DNA of 60,717 nt from a bacterium (lineage in GTDB: Bacteria > Planctomycetota > Planctomycetia > Kolteriales > Kolteriaceae): the NCBI GenBank assembly GCA_019748235.1, contig JAIEPU010000002.1, forward strand, positions 1-60,717. Reading direction: 5' to 3'. The notes below the pieces were generated by a model. That model saw only the letters and a list, made by a program, of their open reading frames with translations, was not told the origin of the DNA and did no database searches. A program made the position numbers and the translations under genes. This document shows positions 9,205 through 18,986 of this stretch, one piece after another (position 1 is the stretch's first letter; every line of letters begins with the position of its first letter).

Positions 9205-11265
9205 CTAACCCACCAGGGCAATGCCGAATGTTTTACCGAAGCGCCGCAGGATCGATCGGCGCATCGCGGACCAATTCTTGTCAGAAAGAGATGGGTCTTG
9301 AGAGACGATGTGATTTGCCTCATCGCGCGCTTGCTGAAGTAGATCGGCATGTTCAACGAAATCACCGAATCGAGGACGAATACGGCCATGCTGCCGTGTT
9401 CCCATCGTGTCTCCCGTGCCTCGAAGCTTCGCATCGAACTCGGCCAACTCGAAGCCGTCGCTCGTCGCCGCCAAGGCGAGTAGTCGTTCACGGGACTCGG
9501 GTGTTTCTGCCGAATGAATCAAAAAGCAAACTCCCGGCTGATCTCCGCGTCCCACACGTCCACGAATCTGATGAAGCTGGCTGAGACCGAATTGCTCGGC
9601 ATTCTCAATAAGAACGATCGACGCATTTGGTACGTCAAGGCCGACTTCCACGACCACCGTGGAGACGAGCACGGTAATGTCTCCTCTGCGAAATTGCCGA
9701 ACGACTTCGTCCTTGGCATGCTCCTCCATTTTTCCGTGCACGAGTCCGATAGGAATGTCTTTGAATCGCCCCGTCCGCATCTCTTCGAAAATATCGCTGG
9801 CCCCGCGCAGGTCATCATGGCCGTGAATGCGCGGACAGACGACGATTCCCAGCGTCCCAAGGCGGGCCCTGTTCGCGAGAAATTCATACGCCTGATCTCG
9901 ATTCGGAATCGGGATCAGATGTGTGGACGGCTCCTTTCGCCCAGGAGGTTTCTCTCGAATGGTCGATAAATCGAGGTCGCCGAACCAAGTCATTGCCAGC
10001 GACCGAGGAATCGGGGTAGCCGTCATCACGAGTTGATGCGGAGGCACTTCTTGCGCGAGCATCTCCGCTCGCTGCCTGACGCCGAACTTGTGCTGTTCGT
10101 CGATCACGACCAATCCAAGGCGGTGGAACTGGACACCTTTCTGAACGAGCGCGTGCGTCCCGACGATGAGATCGATCTCGCCTCGAAAGAGCGCGTCAAG
10201 CGTTTCACTTCGCTCCGCTGCGGAAAGACTTCCGGTGAGAAGTCGTCGTCGAACGCGGCTCTGACGGAGATATTGATCGAGGACACGGAACTGCTGACGC
10301 GCGAGAATCTCGGTCGGCGCCATAAAGGCCGCCTGATAACCGGCCGCAATCACACCGAGCATCGCATAAATGGCGACGGCCGTTTTCCCCGAGCCAACAT
10401 CTCCTTGAAGGAGGCGTCGCATGGGAGATACACCCTGCAGATCCCCCACAATCTCAGCGATAGCGTCGTCCTGTCCTTTGGTGAGAGGAAAGGGAAAAAG
10501 GCGTCGGATACGCCGATCGACTTCGCTGGATACTTTGATTCGATAGCCACTCTGCTTTTGACGCCTCCCCCGCTTGATCGCGAGCGCGAGCTGCCATTCC
10601 AAAAACTCCCCATAGATCAATCGGTCGCGGGCTCGCTCGATTTCATGCTCATCCTTCGGTTCATGCAATGAACGGATCGATTCCGCGAGGCTCGGCAGTT
10701 TCTTCGACTCACGGAAAGAAAGAGGTAGGACATCCACCAAGCGGTCGGCGGCCGGGAGCACTTCTTGAACGTATGACTTCAGGTCTTCCGGGCGAAGCCC
10801 TTCGGTCGTGGGATAAACCGGCACGATATTGCCCGAAGTGACAGTGTTTTCGTTGACCGGACGAACCTTTGGATTCGTCATGCGCCAAATGCCGTCCACC
10901 GACTTGGGCTTACCGGTGAGTTGCACTTCCTCGCCGACCTTGAGCGTATCCCGAAGATCGCGCCGATGAAACCAAGTCACGGCCAGTTGGGATGCGCCTT
11001 CGCCGACCAACGCCTCCACAATGGGAACACCGGCCCGAGTAAATCGGAAATCAACGCCGATCAAGCGTCCGCGAACGATACATGCCTCATCTTCGACGAG
11101 TTGATCAATGGGGCGAATCTGGCGAAGGTCGACATAATCGCGAGGCAACAACCAAAGGAGTTGTTCGACCGTTTCGACGCCGAGCCGCTTTAGAAGTTCC
11201 GCTCGCGCGGGCCCGACCCCTTTGACGTATTGCACGTTATCGGAAAGTTCGATCGATCGGGTCAT
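9205..11265 (-). CDS. recG: ATP-dependent DNA helicase RecG
   Basis: A 686-residue protein of normal RecG length. The N-terminus ('YVKGVGPARAELLKRLGVETVEQLL') is the wedge-domain lead-in with its helix-hairpin-helix, followed by an OB fold. The helicase core has Walker A GDVGSGKT, the DEQH box (DEQHKFGV), motif III TATPIPRSLA, and motif VI 'QIRGRVGRG'. RecG remodels stalled replication forks and Holliday junctions and acts on the nucleoid. The gene lies 64 bases downstream of rlmI on the same strand, so the two may be co-transcribed. Confidence 0.97.
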   Translation of the reverse strand: MTRSIELSDNVQYVKGVGPARAELLKRLGVETVEQLLWLLPRDYVDLRQIRPIDQLVEDEACIVRGRLIGVDFRFTRAGVPIVEALVGEGASQLAVTWFHRRDLRDTLKVGEEVQLTGKPKSVDGIWRMTNPKVRPVNENTVTSGNIVPVYPTTEGLRPEDLKSYVQEVLPAADRLVDVLPLSFRESKKLPSLAESIRSLHEPKDEHEIERARDRLIYGEFLEWQLALAIKRGRRQKQSGYRIKVSSEVDRRIRRLFPFPLTKGQDDAIAEIVGDLQGVSPMRRLLQGDVGSGKTAVAIYAMLGVIAAGYQAAFMAPTEILARQQFRVLDQYLRQSRVRRRLLTGSLSAAERSETLDALFRGEIDLIVGTHALVQKGVQFHRLGLVVIDEQHKFGVRQRAEMLAQEVPPHQLVMTATPIPRSLAMTWFGDLDLSTIREKPPGRKEPSTHLIPIPNRDQAYEFLANRARLGTLGIVVCPRIHGHDDLRGASDIFEEMRTGRFKDIPIGLVHGKMEEHAKDEVVRQFRRGDITVLVSTVVVEVGLDVPNASIVLIENAEQFGLSQLHQIRGRVGRGDQPGVCFLIHSAETPESRERLLALAATSDGFELAEFDAKLRGTGDTMGTRQHGRIRPRFGDFVEHADLLQQARDEANHIVSQDPSLSDKNWSAMRRSILRRFGKTFGIALVG

Positions 11266-11329
11266 TTTTCGCGCCCCCTTTCGATCTGCTTGGTCAATCC
11301 GTCAACTCTCAGGAGGAGATTCGCGCCGG

Positions 11330-12532
11330 TCAATCGGCGAGCAACAGGAAGCATTTTAAATGACGTGCCTGTGGATAGATCATCTGTGTGGGAAAATCCG
11401 CCGGTAATCCAATCGACTCCACCAGTCGAAGACGGCGACCGGTTTCTCTAGCCGCCTCTCGAATCTGAGTCTCTAGCTTTTCAGGCCTGCTCGCGGTACA
11501 GGTCGTCGCGACGACTATCAGTCCACCGGGAGAAACGATCTTCAGCGCGTGAGCAATCAATCGACCGTAGTCGGACTTGAGAAACCACCTTTTTCCCGGA
11601 ACAGTGGTCATCGCGGGAGGGTCGAGAATCACCACATCGAATGTTTTCTCGTGTCGCCGTGACACGCGAATGTACTCGAAAACGTCATCGCGAACGAACT
11701 TGAACCTCTTGTCGTTCAACTTCAGTTGGTTGAGTTCGAAGTTCGTTTTCGCCCAATCGAGGACCCCCGCGGAAAAATCGACACTCGTAACGCTCTTTGC
11801 TTCTTCGAGCGCGGCGACAACTGAAAAGCTTCCGGTGTAGCAGAACGTATTGAGTACATGTCTGCCGCGAAACCACGGCCGGAGCGATTGACGCACGGTT
11901 CGCATGTCGACGAAGAGGCCCGTATTCAGTCCTCCCGTCAAGTGAACCTCGTAGGCCACTCCCCCCTCACGCACGACGACATTGGCGGGTGGCTCTTCAC
12001 CGTGCTCGATCCGAAAGGGAATCCTCCCAGTGACTTGTTCACCAGCGGGACGAATCTTCGAGATCACGCTGTGAGGATGAAGCTCAGCGGCAATGACTTT
12101 GGAAAGGGCGGGAGCATGCCGATCGAGTGCGGCTGACAACGAGTAAACGACGACGTGCCGGCTGTAAACATCGACGAGAAACCCAGGAAGGCCGTCCCCC
12201 TCTCCGTTGATGAGCCGATAAGCGGACTCCTCCCCCGTGAGCCCCAGACGACCACGAAGTTCCAGGGCATGATGGACGCGCCGATGCCAAAACTTCTCAT
12301 CGAGCGTCTCTTCAGGACCGGCGGGCATCGACCAGATTTTACCTGATTCTGGATCATAAAAGCCGAATCCGACAGGGTCATAGTTCGATGCTCGAAGCGC
12401 GAGAACGTCTCCCGGTTCAGCCCCTTCAACGGAAATCGGTAACTCCGACAACTCGACAAAGGGAGTACCTCCGCGCACACGGCTCGGCCAGGGATCAGGA
12501 AGCGCCAACGAAATGGGTTCTGCTGTCAACAT
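11330..12532 (-). CDS. rlmI: Class I SAM-dependent rRNA methyltransferase, RlmI-like
   Basis: About 400 residues from the ATG at 12532; the frame is open to 12583. Residues ~1-75 fit a PUA domain, followed by the 'AYRLINGEGDGLPGFLVD' segment characteristic of the RlmI/YccW family and a Rossmann methyltransferase ('VLNTFCYTGSFSVVAALEEAKSV', 'DVVILDPPAM', 'GGLIVVATTCTAS'). The Cys in the last motif fits the catalytic Cys of m5C methyltransferases, which in E. coli modify C1962 of 23S rRNA. The target in this organism is inferred from the family. It lies between the DUF1501 gene and recG on the same strand. Confidence 0.85.
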   Translation of the reverse strand: MLTAEPISLALPDPWPSRVRGGTPFVELSELPISVEGAEPGDVLALRASNYDPVGFGFYDPESGKIWSMPAGPEETLDEKFWHRRVHHALELRGRLGLTGEESAYRLINGEGDGLPGFLVDVYSRHVVVYSLSAALDRHAPALSKVIAAELHPHSVISKIRPAGEQVTGRIPFRIEHGEEPPANVVVREGGVAYEVHLTGGLNTGLFVDMRTVRQSLRPWFRGRHVLNTFCYTGSFSVVAALEEAKSVTSVDFSAGVLDWAKTNFELNQLKLNDKRFKFVRDDVFEYIRVSRRHEKTFDVVILDPPAMTTVPGKRWFLKSDYGRLIAHALKIVSPGGLIVVATTCTASRPEKLETQIREAARETGRRLRLVESIGLPADFPTQMIYPQARHLKCFLLLAD

Positions 12533-12607
12533 CCATTCATGATTACCAATCAAGCCTCGGCGAGCGAATGATCTCGGTCTCAAGAGCTTGTTGAATTCAG
12601 AAATCGC

Positions 12608-12675
12608 TTCCGCAGCCTGAGAAACCGGGTGATCGGTCTATGGAAAAGACCTAACGGTCCCTAGCGGCTGCGGGA
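12608..12675 (-). ncRNA. Nested stem-loop between DUF1501 gene and rlmI
   Basis: Three concentric perfect pairings occur in 64 nt: CCGCAGCC/GGCTGCGG (12610-12617 with 12666-12673), ACCG/CGGT (12624-12627 with 12655-12658) and GGTCT/AGACC (12635-12639 with 12647-12651). No T-run follows on the minus strand. It could be a processed 3' UTR, a leader element of rlmI or a structured small RNA. Only the pairing is seen; the class is unknown. Confidence 0.35.
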
Positions 12676-12700
12676 AACGATTGCACAACTTAGCCGACTG

Positions 12701-13807
12701 TTACGTCAGTTCCGCAATTGGCCGGGTGTTGATAATCGGAAGGATCGAACCGTCCGCGCGAGGAAGCATAGTCGCTCCCGAAATCCCAAGCGCCCGATAC
12801 GCCGTCGCGACGACTTCGGACGGATGGACGGGGCGATCGACCGGCTCACCGGCTTGGTGATCAGACGCTCCCACGACTGTTCCTCCTTGAATGCCCCCTC
12901 CCGTCATCAGCATCGACCAGCAGCGGGACCAATGATCGCGACCACCATGGCGGTTGAAGGAAGGGGTGCGCCCTACTTCCCCAGCGGCCATCACCAACGT
13001 CTGGCTTAACTGGCCGCTCCGGGAGAGATCATCAATCAAAGCGGAAAATCCCCGGTCAAACATGGGACCAAGCGTCTCGCGGTAGTCCTTGGGCGAGACG
13101 AAGAGCTTCTTCGAGCAGGCGTGCATGTCCCAAGTGCATCTCTCAAAAACTTCCGTGAACATGTTGATGGTGACGACTCGAACACCCTGCTCCACCAAAC
13201 GAGCTGCTTGATAACACGATGCTCCGAAGGAGGTGTCGCCATAACTCACGGGGATCTCATGCGGTGAGAGCGCGGCAAGATGATTCGGATGATGACTCGC
13301 CATCAAATTCCCACTTGTTTGTCCTTGCGGCAGGTCAACTCCCGTATCCCCGAGAGTTCCCCCCAGAATTACCCATGAGGGAACACCGCTCGGCGCGGGA
13401 TCAATGGCGGAAGCCACTGCTCCGAAATGAGGAAGAGCCGTCGACTCGTCGCGCGAAGTATCTCCCGTTTGGAGGAGCTGCAAACCGACTTCGTGCAAAG
13501 GTGGAGATGAGTGACTGAGAGTCCGAATGATCGAGATCTTATCCATCCGGTCAGCGATTCGTGGGAAGAGTTCACTGACATAGACCCCAGGAACTCGTGT
13601 CGCAATCGGCTTGAAAGGGCTACGCCCCTCGATGGGAGCTTCCGGTTTCGGATCCCAGGTTTCTTGCGTGCCAGGTCCTCCCGTCATCAGAATCTGGATC
13701 ACCGATCCTTTTTTCGGAATCATATTTCCCATCGGCCCGGCAATCGCCAGCCCGACGCTAGATGCAGATGAGGCCACGAATTCGCGACGATTCATCGATA
13801 CTCGCAT
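12701..13807 (-). CDS. DUF1501 domain protein with Tat-type leader
   Basis: The ATG at 13807 has AAGGAG about 6 nt upstream, better than the GTG at 13822. The 368-residue product starts 'MRVSMNRREFVASSASSVGLAIAG', a twin-arginine-like leader. Motifs of the DUF1501 (sulfatase-fold) family are present: 'VIQILMTGGPGTQETWDPKP', 'RTLSHSSPPLHEVG', 'GEVGRTPSFNRHGGRDHW' and the C-terminal 'MLPRADGSILPIINTRPI'. These proteins are greatly expanded in planctomycetes, usually paired with a DUF1549/DUF1553 cytochrome-like protein. No such partner is adjacent here, so this is a solitary copy. The biochemical function is not known. Confidence 0.88.
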   Translation of the reverse strand: MRVSMNRREFVASSASSVGLAIAGPMGNMIPKKGSVIQILMTGGPGTQETWDPKPEAPIEGRSPFKPIATRVPGVYVSELFPRIADRMDKISIIRTLSHSSPPLHEVGLQLLQTGDTSRDESTALPHFGAVASAIDPAPSGVPSWVILGGTLGDTGVDLPQGQTSGNLMASHHPNHLAALSPHEIPVSYGDTSFGASCYQAARLVEQGVRVVTINMFTEVFERCTWDMHACSKKLFVSPKDYRETLGPMFDRGFSALIDDLSRSGQLSQTLVMAAGEVGRTPSFNRHGGRDHWSRCWSMLMTGGGIQGGTVVGASDHQAGEPVDRPVHPSEVVATAYRALGISGATMLPRADGSILPIINTRPIAELT

Positions 13808-14146
13808 GATTTTCTCCTTCACTCATAAAAGGACGGAACCTCGTTTTTGAGAAAAGACATATGTCGATGGAAATAGGAATCCTTCGATGGCTATCTGCCA
13901 TCGACAAATAGATCTTTGCCAAACCGGAGTGCAAAGTTCAACGATTTGAAAAAAAGAAGCTGGTATTATCCCTCAATGGGATCTTGTCCGAATCATTTTC
14001 TTCTGACAAAGCCAACCCGCTCGCCGCAATGTATGCTTGAGAATGTTTAAAATACTTGGCCTGGCTCATCCTGGGGCAAACAGCCTCGATCTGAGACTGG
14101 GGTAGGTCAGGCCGAGACCGCAATTCCGGCGTCAGGAATCACCTCT
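13808..14146. other. Divergent intergenic region with repeated TCGATGG hairpin
   Basis: Between the DUF1501 gene and the first glycosyltransferase. TCGATGGC-tatct-GCCATCGA (13884-13904) is a perfect 8-bp hairpin, and a second copy GTCGATGG at 13863-13870 can pair with the same right arm. TATTAT at 13963 could be a -10 box for the rightward operon but no good -35 is found. No gene is visible. Confidence 0.4.
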
Positions 14147-15355
14147 GTGGAAGTTTTGTTCGTTGAAAATGCCCCCGGCTTTGGTGGCTCGCTGACCGGA
14201 ATTCTCCATTTGGTGGATGCGTTTCCTGCTTGGATTCAACCGACGCTCATCACGGCATTCGACCCCAAGCCATTCGTAGAGGTCCCGTCTCGATTGCGAG
14301 TCGAGGTGGTGCCGATCGACCTCACTCAAACGAACTTCCGTGAGGGAGATTCATTCGCCAAGACGCTCTATCGATTCGGCCGGTTCAACGTCTGGCCCTG
14401 GGCTCAACAGGTCGCTCGGATCTGCCGGAAGTACCGCATTGATTTAATTCATGGCAACAATCTTTTACTTGGGAACATGGGAGCAGCCGTCGCTGGCTGG
14501 CGGCTCGGCATTCCCGTGATTTCCCATCAGAAGGGGTATGAGCACAACGGACGGCTCGTCCGCACGGTGATCCATCGGAAGTGGTACACGCATCACATTG
14601 CGACTTCGCACTCAATAGCGGACCATTTACTCTCTTTGGGAGTTCCCCCCGAACGTTGCTCGATGATCTACGACGCCATCATTCCCCCGCCGGCAACGCT
14701 TGTACGTCGGGAGAACCCGGAGCCGGTCATCGCGATGCATAGTGTGCTTCGGGAAAGCAAGGGGCACGAGGTGTTCCTTCGCGCGGTTGCGAAAGTCACT
14801 CAGGAAACTCGGCAGCCGTTTCGCGTCGTGATCGCGGGTGCGCCCCCTCAGGCCTCTACCTATCCTGAACAACTTGAGAAATTGACCAGTGATCTGGGGC
14901 TTACTGACCGAGTCACTTTTACGGGGCATTTACGAGATCCATTCGACCTGCTCGCCGGAGTCGATATCTCAGTTCATGCATCCGTAGAACCGGAGCCATT
15001 TGGCCGAGTGGCGGCAGAATCGATGATCATGGGGGTTCCAGTGATCGCCGCCGCCGGTAGTGGTGCCGGGGAATATGTCGAGGCGGCAAAGGCTGGCCTG
15101 ACCACCCCGCCTCGAGACGTCCATGCGCTGGCCTCAGCCCTCAAACGACTGCTCGAATCGCGCGAACGAAGGCAAGAGCTTGGAGAACGGGGTAGAGACT
15201 TCGCCCAACGTGAATTCGCTCCACAGGCGATCGCGTCTCAACTCGTCGAACTCTACGAAGATATCATCGCGAGACGGATGCCGCGACAGACGCTCGCCCC
15301 GCCGGAGGTGATCTCCCTCCGACCGGAGCCGGCCATGGCAAGGAATCGCGCATGA
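14147..15355 (+). CDS. Glycosyltransferase family 4 protein
   Basis: A 402-residue GT-B fold enzyme starting at GTG (14147) with AGGA 9 nt upstream; the N-terminus 'MEVLFVENAPGFGGSLTG' is the usual donor-recognition start of GT4 with a Gly-rich loop. The C-terminal domain has 'HSVLRESKGHEVFLRAV' and the E-x7-E-type signature 'EPEPFGRVAAESMIMGVPVIA'. It would transfer a nucleotide-activated sugar onto a lipid-linked or growing glycan at the cytoplasmic face. Its stop overlaps the next start by 4 bases, so translation is coupled with the second GT4. Sugar specificity cannot be deduced. Confidence 0.9.
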   Translation: MEVLFVENAPGFGGSLTGILHLVDAFPAWIQPTLITAFDPKPFVEVPSRLRVEVVPIDLTQTNFREGDSFAKTLYRFGRFNVWPWAQQVARICRKYRIDLIHGNNLLLGNMGAAVAGWRLGIPVISHQKGYEHNGRLVRTVIHRKWYTHHIATSHSIADHLLSLGVPPERCSMIYDAIIPPPATLVRRENPEPVIAMHSVLRESKGHEVFLRAVAKVTQETRQPFRVVIAGAPPQASTYPEQLEKLTSDLGLTDRVTFTGHLRDPFDLLAGVDISVHASVEPEPFGRVAAESMIMGVPVIAAAGSGAGEYVEAAKAGLTTPPRDVHALASALKRLLESRERRQELGERGRDFAQREFAPQAIASQLVELYEDIIARRMPRQTLAPPEVISLRPEPAMARNRA

Positions 15356-16542
15356 GTCCATCCAGTGACACCCCACTGTCACCGCGCCCATCCCACTCGG
15401 AATCCGTGTCGTCCAATGGAGTCGACCCGCGAAATCCGCATCATCGGACGCGTGTCCTCCAAGTGAATTACAGACACACGTTCGGCGGTTCTGAAAAGCT
15501 CGCCGCCACCATCGGAACGGCCTTAGATCCTGATCGATTTGAATCGCTCTTTGCCGCCATGAAGGGTGATGGCGAAGTTGGAGAAATGCTGCGTTCGAAG
15601 GGGTATTCCACCGTCGTCTTCGGCCGAAACGAGGGCTTTGATCCCTTTGCGGTTTGGCGGGTCTGGAGATACCTTCGTCGAACTCCGATCGACATCATTC
15701 AGACACACCACGTCGGCTCGTTGGTTTACTGCGCTCCGCCCGCTCGCATGCTTGGAATGAAGATCGTCCATACCGAGCACGATATCCACTCGTTTCAAAG
15801 TCATCCGAACGAGCTGAAATGGATCAAGAGATTGGCGAAGTTTCCTAGCCGATACATCGTCATTGATCGAATCATCGCGGATTACCTTGAATCGGAAGTT
15901 CACGTTCCCAGCGAGAAGATTCACGTCATCCGTAACGGCATCAATCTCGATGAGTTCAACGCTTCAGCCACGAAGCCGATCCGAACCACCGATTCGCCAT
16001 TCACGATCGGCTGGATCTCGCGTCTTGCTCCTCCAAAGCGGCCCGACTTATTGGTCGACGCGATAGGCCTATTGGCAGAGAAGCATCTCCATATTCGCGC
16101 ACGTATCATTGGGGGTGGGGAACTGGAAAAGGGCCTCGCCGACTTGATCAAGACCCGCGGCCTTTCTGATCGAATCGAAATGCTCGGACCTCGTGACGAT
16201 ATCGCGCATCAGCTTCAAGAAATCGATTGCTACGTCCTCTGCAGTGAGCGAGAGGGACTTCCGATTTCTCTCGTCGAGGCGATGGCATCGGAAGTTCCTT
16301 CCATCGTTTCCGCGGTAGGTGGAATTCCGACGTTCGTCGAACACGAGAAGAATGGACTACTGATGGATGATTTCCGTGCGGAGACGCTCGCGGAGCTCAT
16401 TCAGCGGATACATGATCACCCAGAGAAGGCGAGCGCGATGGCTCGCCAAGGGCGAAAGGATGCGAAGGAGAAGTACGACCTGAGCAACACGATCAAGCAA
16501 TATATGGACGTCTTTGATCAAGTAATGGCTGAACGAACCTAA
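15352..16542 (+). CDS. Glycosyltransferase family 4 protein
   Basis: A 396-residue GT-B enzyme. After a Ser/Pro-rich N-terminal 25 residues the fold begins with 'VLQVNYRHTFGGSEKLAA'. The acceptor domain has 'HTEHDIHS', and the donor domain has 'IGWISRLAPPKRPDLLVDAI' and 'SEREGLPISLVEAMASEVP'. The ATGA overlap with the upstream glycosyltransferase and the 10-base gap to the deacetylase make a three-gene operon for a cell-surface polysaccharide. The product most resembles capsular or exopolysaccharide chain-building enzymes. Confidence 0.9.
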   Translation: MSPSSDTPLSPRPSHSESVSSNGVDPRNPHHRTRVLQVNYRHTFGGSEKLAATIGTALDPDRFESLFAAMKGDGEVGEMLRSKGYSTVVFGRNEGFDPFAVWRVWRYLRRTPIDIIQTHHVGSLVYCAPPARMLGMKIVHTEHDIHSFQSHPNELKWIKRLAKFPSRYIVIDRIIADYLESEVHVPSEKIHVIRNGINLDEFNASATKPIRTTDSPFTIGWISRLAPPKRPDLLVDAIGLLAEKHLHIRARIIGGGELEKGLADLIKTRGLSDRIEMLGPRDDIAHQLQEIDCYVLCSEREGLPISLVEAMASEVPSIVSAVGGIPTFVEHEKNGLLMDDFRAETLAELIQRIHDHPEKASAMARQGRKDAKEKYDLSNTIKQYMDVFDQVMAERT

Positions 16543-16552
16543 CAGGGTAGAT

Positions 16553-17605
16553 ATGACGTTTTCGTCAGATCTAAAACGAGCGACGTTTCAGGTCCTCTGC
16601 CGAGTCGGAGTGGACCACTTCGTGCGCCGACGAGGAGGAAATCACCTTCTCATCGTCGGTTACCACGGCGTCATGCGCGACGAAGATGACGCCATCAAAA
16701 GTTGGTTGATGCTTCCCGCCGGTCAATTCGAAAAGCAAATCGAATACCTCAAGGCAAACTACGACATCATCCCGATGTCCGAGGCGGCGACACGAATTCA
16801 CGAGCACCAAAGGTTTGATCGCCCGACCGCCTGCATCACATTCGACGACGGATATAAGAACAATCAAACAGTGGCGGGCCCCATTCTCGAACGGCATCAC
16901 GTCCCCGCCACGATCTACTTGGCTACCGGGTTCATCGGATCATCGAAAATCCATTGGACGATTCGACTCGAGCGGGCGCTCGCGACGTCTTCTGTCCCCT
17001 ATCTCGATCTATCAGACATCGGGTTGCGAACGTATTCGCTGCAGAACCTTCGATCACAAACCTTCGTGCGTCTCGTTTCCAGGCTCTACCGATTGCCGTA
17101 CGAACAGCAGCAAGAGGTGGTCCACCGCACACTCGACCGACTGGGAGAGCGAGAGAACGAGGATTATGCCCCTTTCGAGATGATGACATGGAATGATGCT
17201 CGCCAATTCGAGCAGAACAATCTGATCGAATTCGGCGGCCACACCATCCATCATCAAACTGTCAGGCCTTTGAACGACGATCAATTGGAAGAAGAGATCG
17301 GCGGATCGATTGAGGAGGTGGCTCGGCAAGTCCGGCATGTCACCAATACGTTTGCTTATCCGAATGGGACGCCCAACGACTTCGACGAACGTGCCTCTGA
17401 AGTCTTGAAACGACATGGAATCGTCGCCGCATTGTCGACGATTGACGGGCTCAATTACTCCGACGCACCTCCGTATGCTTTGCGGCGAATTACGGTGGGA
17501 TCACACGTCAGCCTTAATGAATTCCGTCTCCGGGTGAGCGGTACGGTCGACACGGTCAAGGGTTGGGTATCGAATGGTCATGATCAGTATGTTTGGGGCT
17601 ATTAA
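16553..17605 (+). CDS. Polysaccharide deacetylase (NodB-homology, CE4) protein
   Basis: A 350-residue protein with the CE4 motif 1 TFDDG (in 'ACITFDDGYKNN', first Asp catalytic, second metal-binding), motif 2 'EFGGHTIHHQTV' with the two metal-ligand His residues spaced as H-x3-H, and a later 'NTFAYPNGTPNDF'. There is no signal peptide, so it may act on cytoplasmic lipid-linked sugars or be exported by another route. Third gene of the rightward polysaccharide operon; it converges with the leftward operon with a 53-base gap. Confidence 0.9.
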   Translation: MTFSSDLKRATFQVLCRVGVDHFVRRRGGNHLLIVGYHGVMRDEDDAIKSWLMLPAGQFEKQIEYLKANYDIIPMSEAATRIHEHQRFDRPTACITFDDGYKNNQTVAGPILERHHVPATIYLATGFIGSSKIHWTIRLERALATSSVPYLDLSDIGLRTYSLQNLRSQTFVRLVSRLYRLPYEQQQEVVHRTLDRLGERENEDYAPFEMMTWNDARQFEQNNLIEFGGHTIHHQTVRPLNDDQLEEEIGGSIEEVARQVRHVTNTFAYPNGTPNDFDERASEVLKRHGIVAALSTIDGLNYSDAPPYALRRITVGSHVSLNEFRLRVSGTVDTVKGWVSNGHDQYVWGY

Positions 17606-17658
17606 ATTTCAATCCTATTCTTACCCGTGACCGTATTTGCCTCGCATCATCCGCTTCA

Positions 17659-18930
17659 TCAAATACTTGCTCGCGAGGTTTCCGCACTTCCTTTGCCCGC
17701 GTGTGATCTCACGACTCCGTCCAACAGCTCGGCGTATTGTCTGGCTAAAATGCAGCGGCGGTAGTTTTCTTCGACGAAGCGACGGCCATTCTGACCAAGT
17801 CGTTGACGGAGCGCTGGATTTCCATCGAGTTTCAGTATCGCTTCCGTCAGTTCATCGACATTCTCCGGCTCGACGTAAATGCCCGCGTGAGCCCGTTCGA
17901 CTTCGGCGCGCGCATCTCCGTCTACGGAAATCACCATGGCCCGCGCCATTCCCATGATTTCGAAGATTTTCGAGGGCAATACGTCGGTGAAAAGATCGAC
18001 CTTTCGAAGAGGAACGAGGCAGATGTCGGACGCGGCATAGTAACCGACGACCGCCTGCTTATCTTGCGGTGGAATGAATGTCACATTCACCAAGCCGCCT
18101 TCAAGAGCCTCCCGTTCAAGGCTCGGCTTCTCGGCTCCATCTCCCACGAAGACGAAGCGGATGCGACGATCGAGAAGTCGACGTGCCGACTCCAAAACGA
18201 AATCAAGTCCATGCGCCATCCCGTGTGTGCCGAGATAAAGCACGACTGTTTCCTCGGTGACGCCTAGTCGTCGCCGGTATTCCTCGCGATCCTTCTCCTG
18301 AAGTGAATACAGTGATAAGTCGACGCCGTTGGTGACGACGTCGATTTTTTCGGGAGCGATTCTATAGTCGGAAAGTATTCGCCGACGATATCCAGGCCCC
18401 ACCGTGACGATTCGATCCGCCGCGCGATAGAGAAATGCCGCCAGTCGCTTGAGCCATCGGATCGCAAGGCTGTCACGCATCGCGCCGACGGTGACGATGC
18501 TTTCCGGCCAAAGATCGCGCACCTCGAAGACGAATGGAACTCGAAGCCAAAGGCTGATCCACCATCCCGCCACGGCGGTGAAGAGTTGAGGTGACGTCGC
18601 GATCACCACATCCGGCCGGCCGACTCTCCAAAATCCCACGAACATGGCGGAAAGCATGAACGAAACATAGCTGACAATCCGGAGCAGAAAACCGGTGTTA
18701 CGAGCGGCAAAGACGTACGTTCGGACGACTTCGATCTCGCCTTCCATTTCGCGGCGAGTGATGACCCCCACATCCTCGGGCCGCTTTCTTCCGTGTGGAT
18801 GATGCGGAAATGCCGTCAGGATGGTGACTTGATGTCCCCTCTTTTGCCATTCACGGGACAATTCAGAGACACGCGCGGCGGGCGCTCCCATCTCGGGCGG
18901 ATAGTATTGGCTGACATAGAGGATCTTCAT
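17659..18930 (-). CDS. Glycosyltransferase family 4 protein, WbuB-like
   Basis: A 423-residue enzyme from the ATG at 18930 (GGGGAAA 8 nt upstream); the frame is open to 18954. The N-terminus 'MKILYVSQYYPPEMGAPAAR' and 'FPHHPHG' are characteristic of the WbuB/FnlA-associated GT4 family that adds N-acetylated amino sugars in O-antigen and capsule synthesis. The donor domain shows 'VLYLGTHGMAHGLDFVLESA' and 'PSKIFEIMGMARAMVIS'. It is the last gene of the leftward operon with the heparinase-like and fused oxidoreductase genes. Confidence 0.9.
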   Translation of the reverse strand: MKILYVSQYYPPEMGAPAARVSELSREWQKRGHQVTILTAFPHHPHGRKRPEDVGVITRREMEGEIEVVRTYVFAARNTGFLLRIVSYVSFMLSAMFVGFWRVGRPDVVIATSPQLFTAVAGWWISLWLRVPFVFEVRDLWPESIVTVGAMRDSLAIRWLKRLAAFLYRAADRIVTVGPGYRRRILSDYRIAPEKIDVVTNGVDLSLYSLQEKDREEYRRRLGVTEETVVLYLGTHGMAHGLDFVLESARRLLDRRIRFVFVGDGAEKPSLEREALEGGLVNVTFIPPQDKQAVVGYYAASDICLVPLRKVDLFTDVLPSKIFEIMGMARAMVISVDGDARAEVERAHAGIYVEPENVDELTEAILKLDGNPALRQRLGQNGRRFVEENYRRCILARQYAELLDGVVRSHAGKGSAETSRASI

Positions 18931-18986
18931 CGTTCGATTTTCCCCGTTGCTCAAGCTCCCCGTCCGGTGCGGGCAGCATCAACCAC

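Noticed and set aside
10033..10671. 212-codon open frame on the plus strand
   Set aside because: It is the complement of recG; its amino-acid composition is that of a shadow frame.
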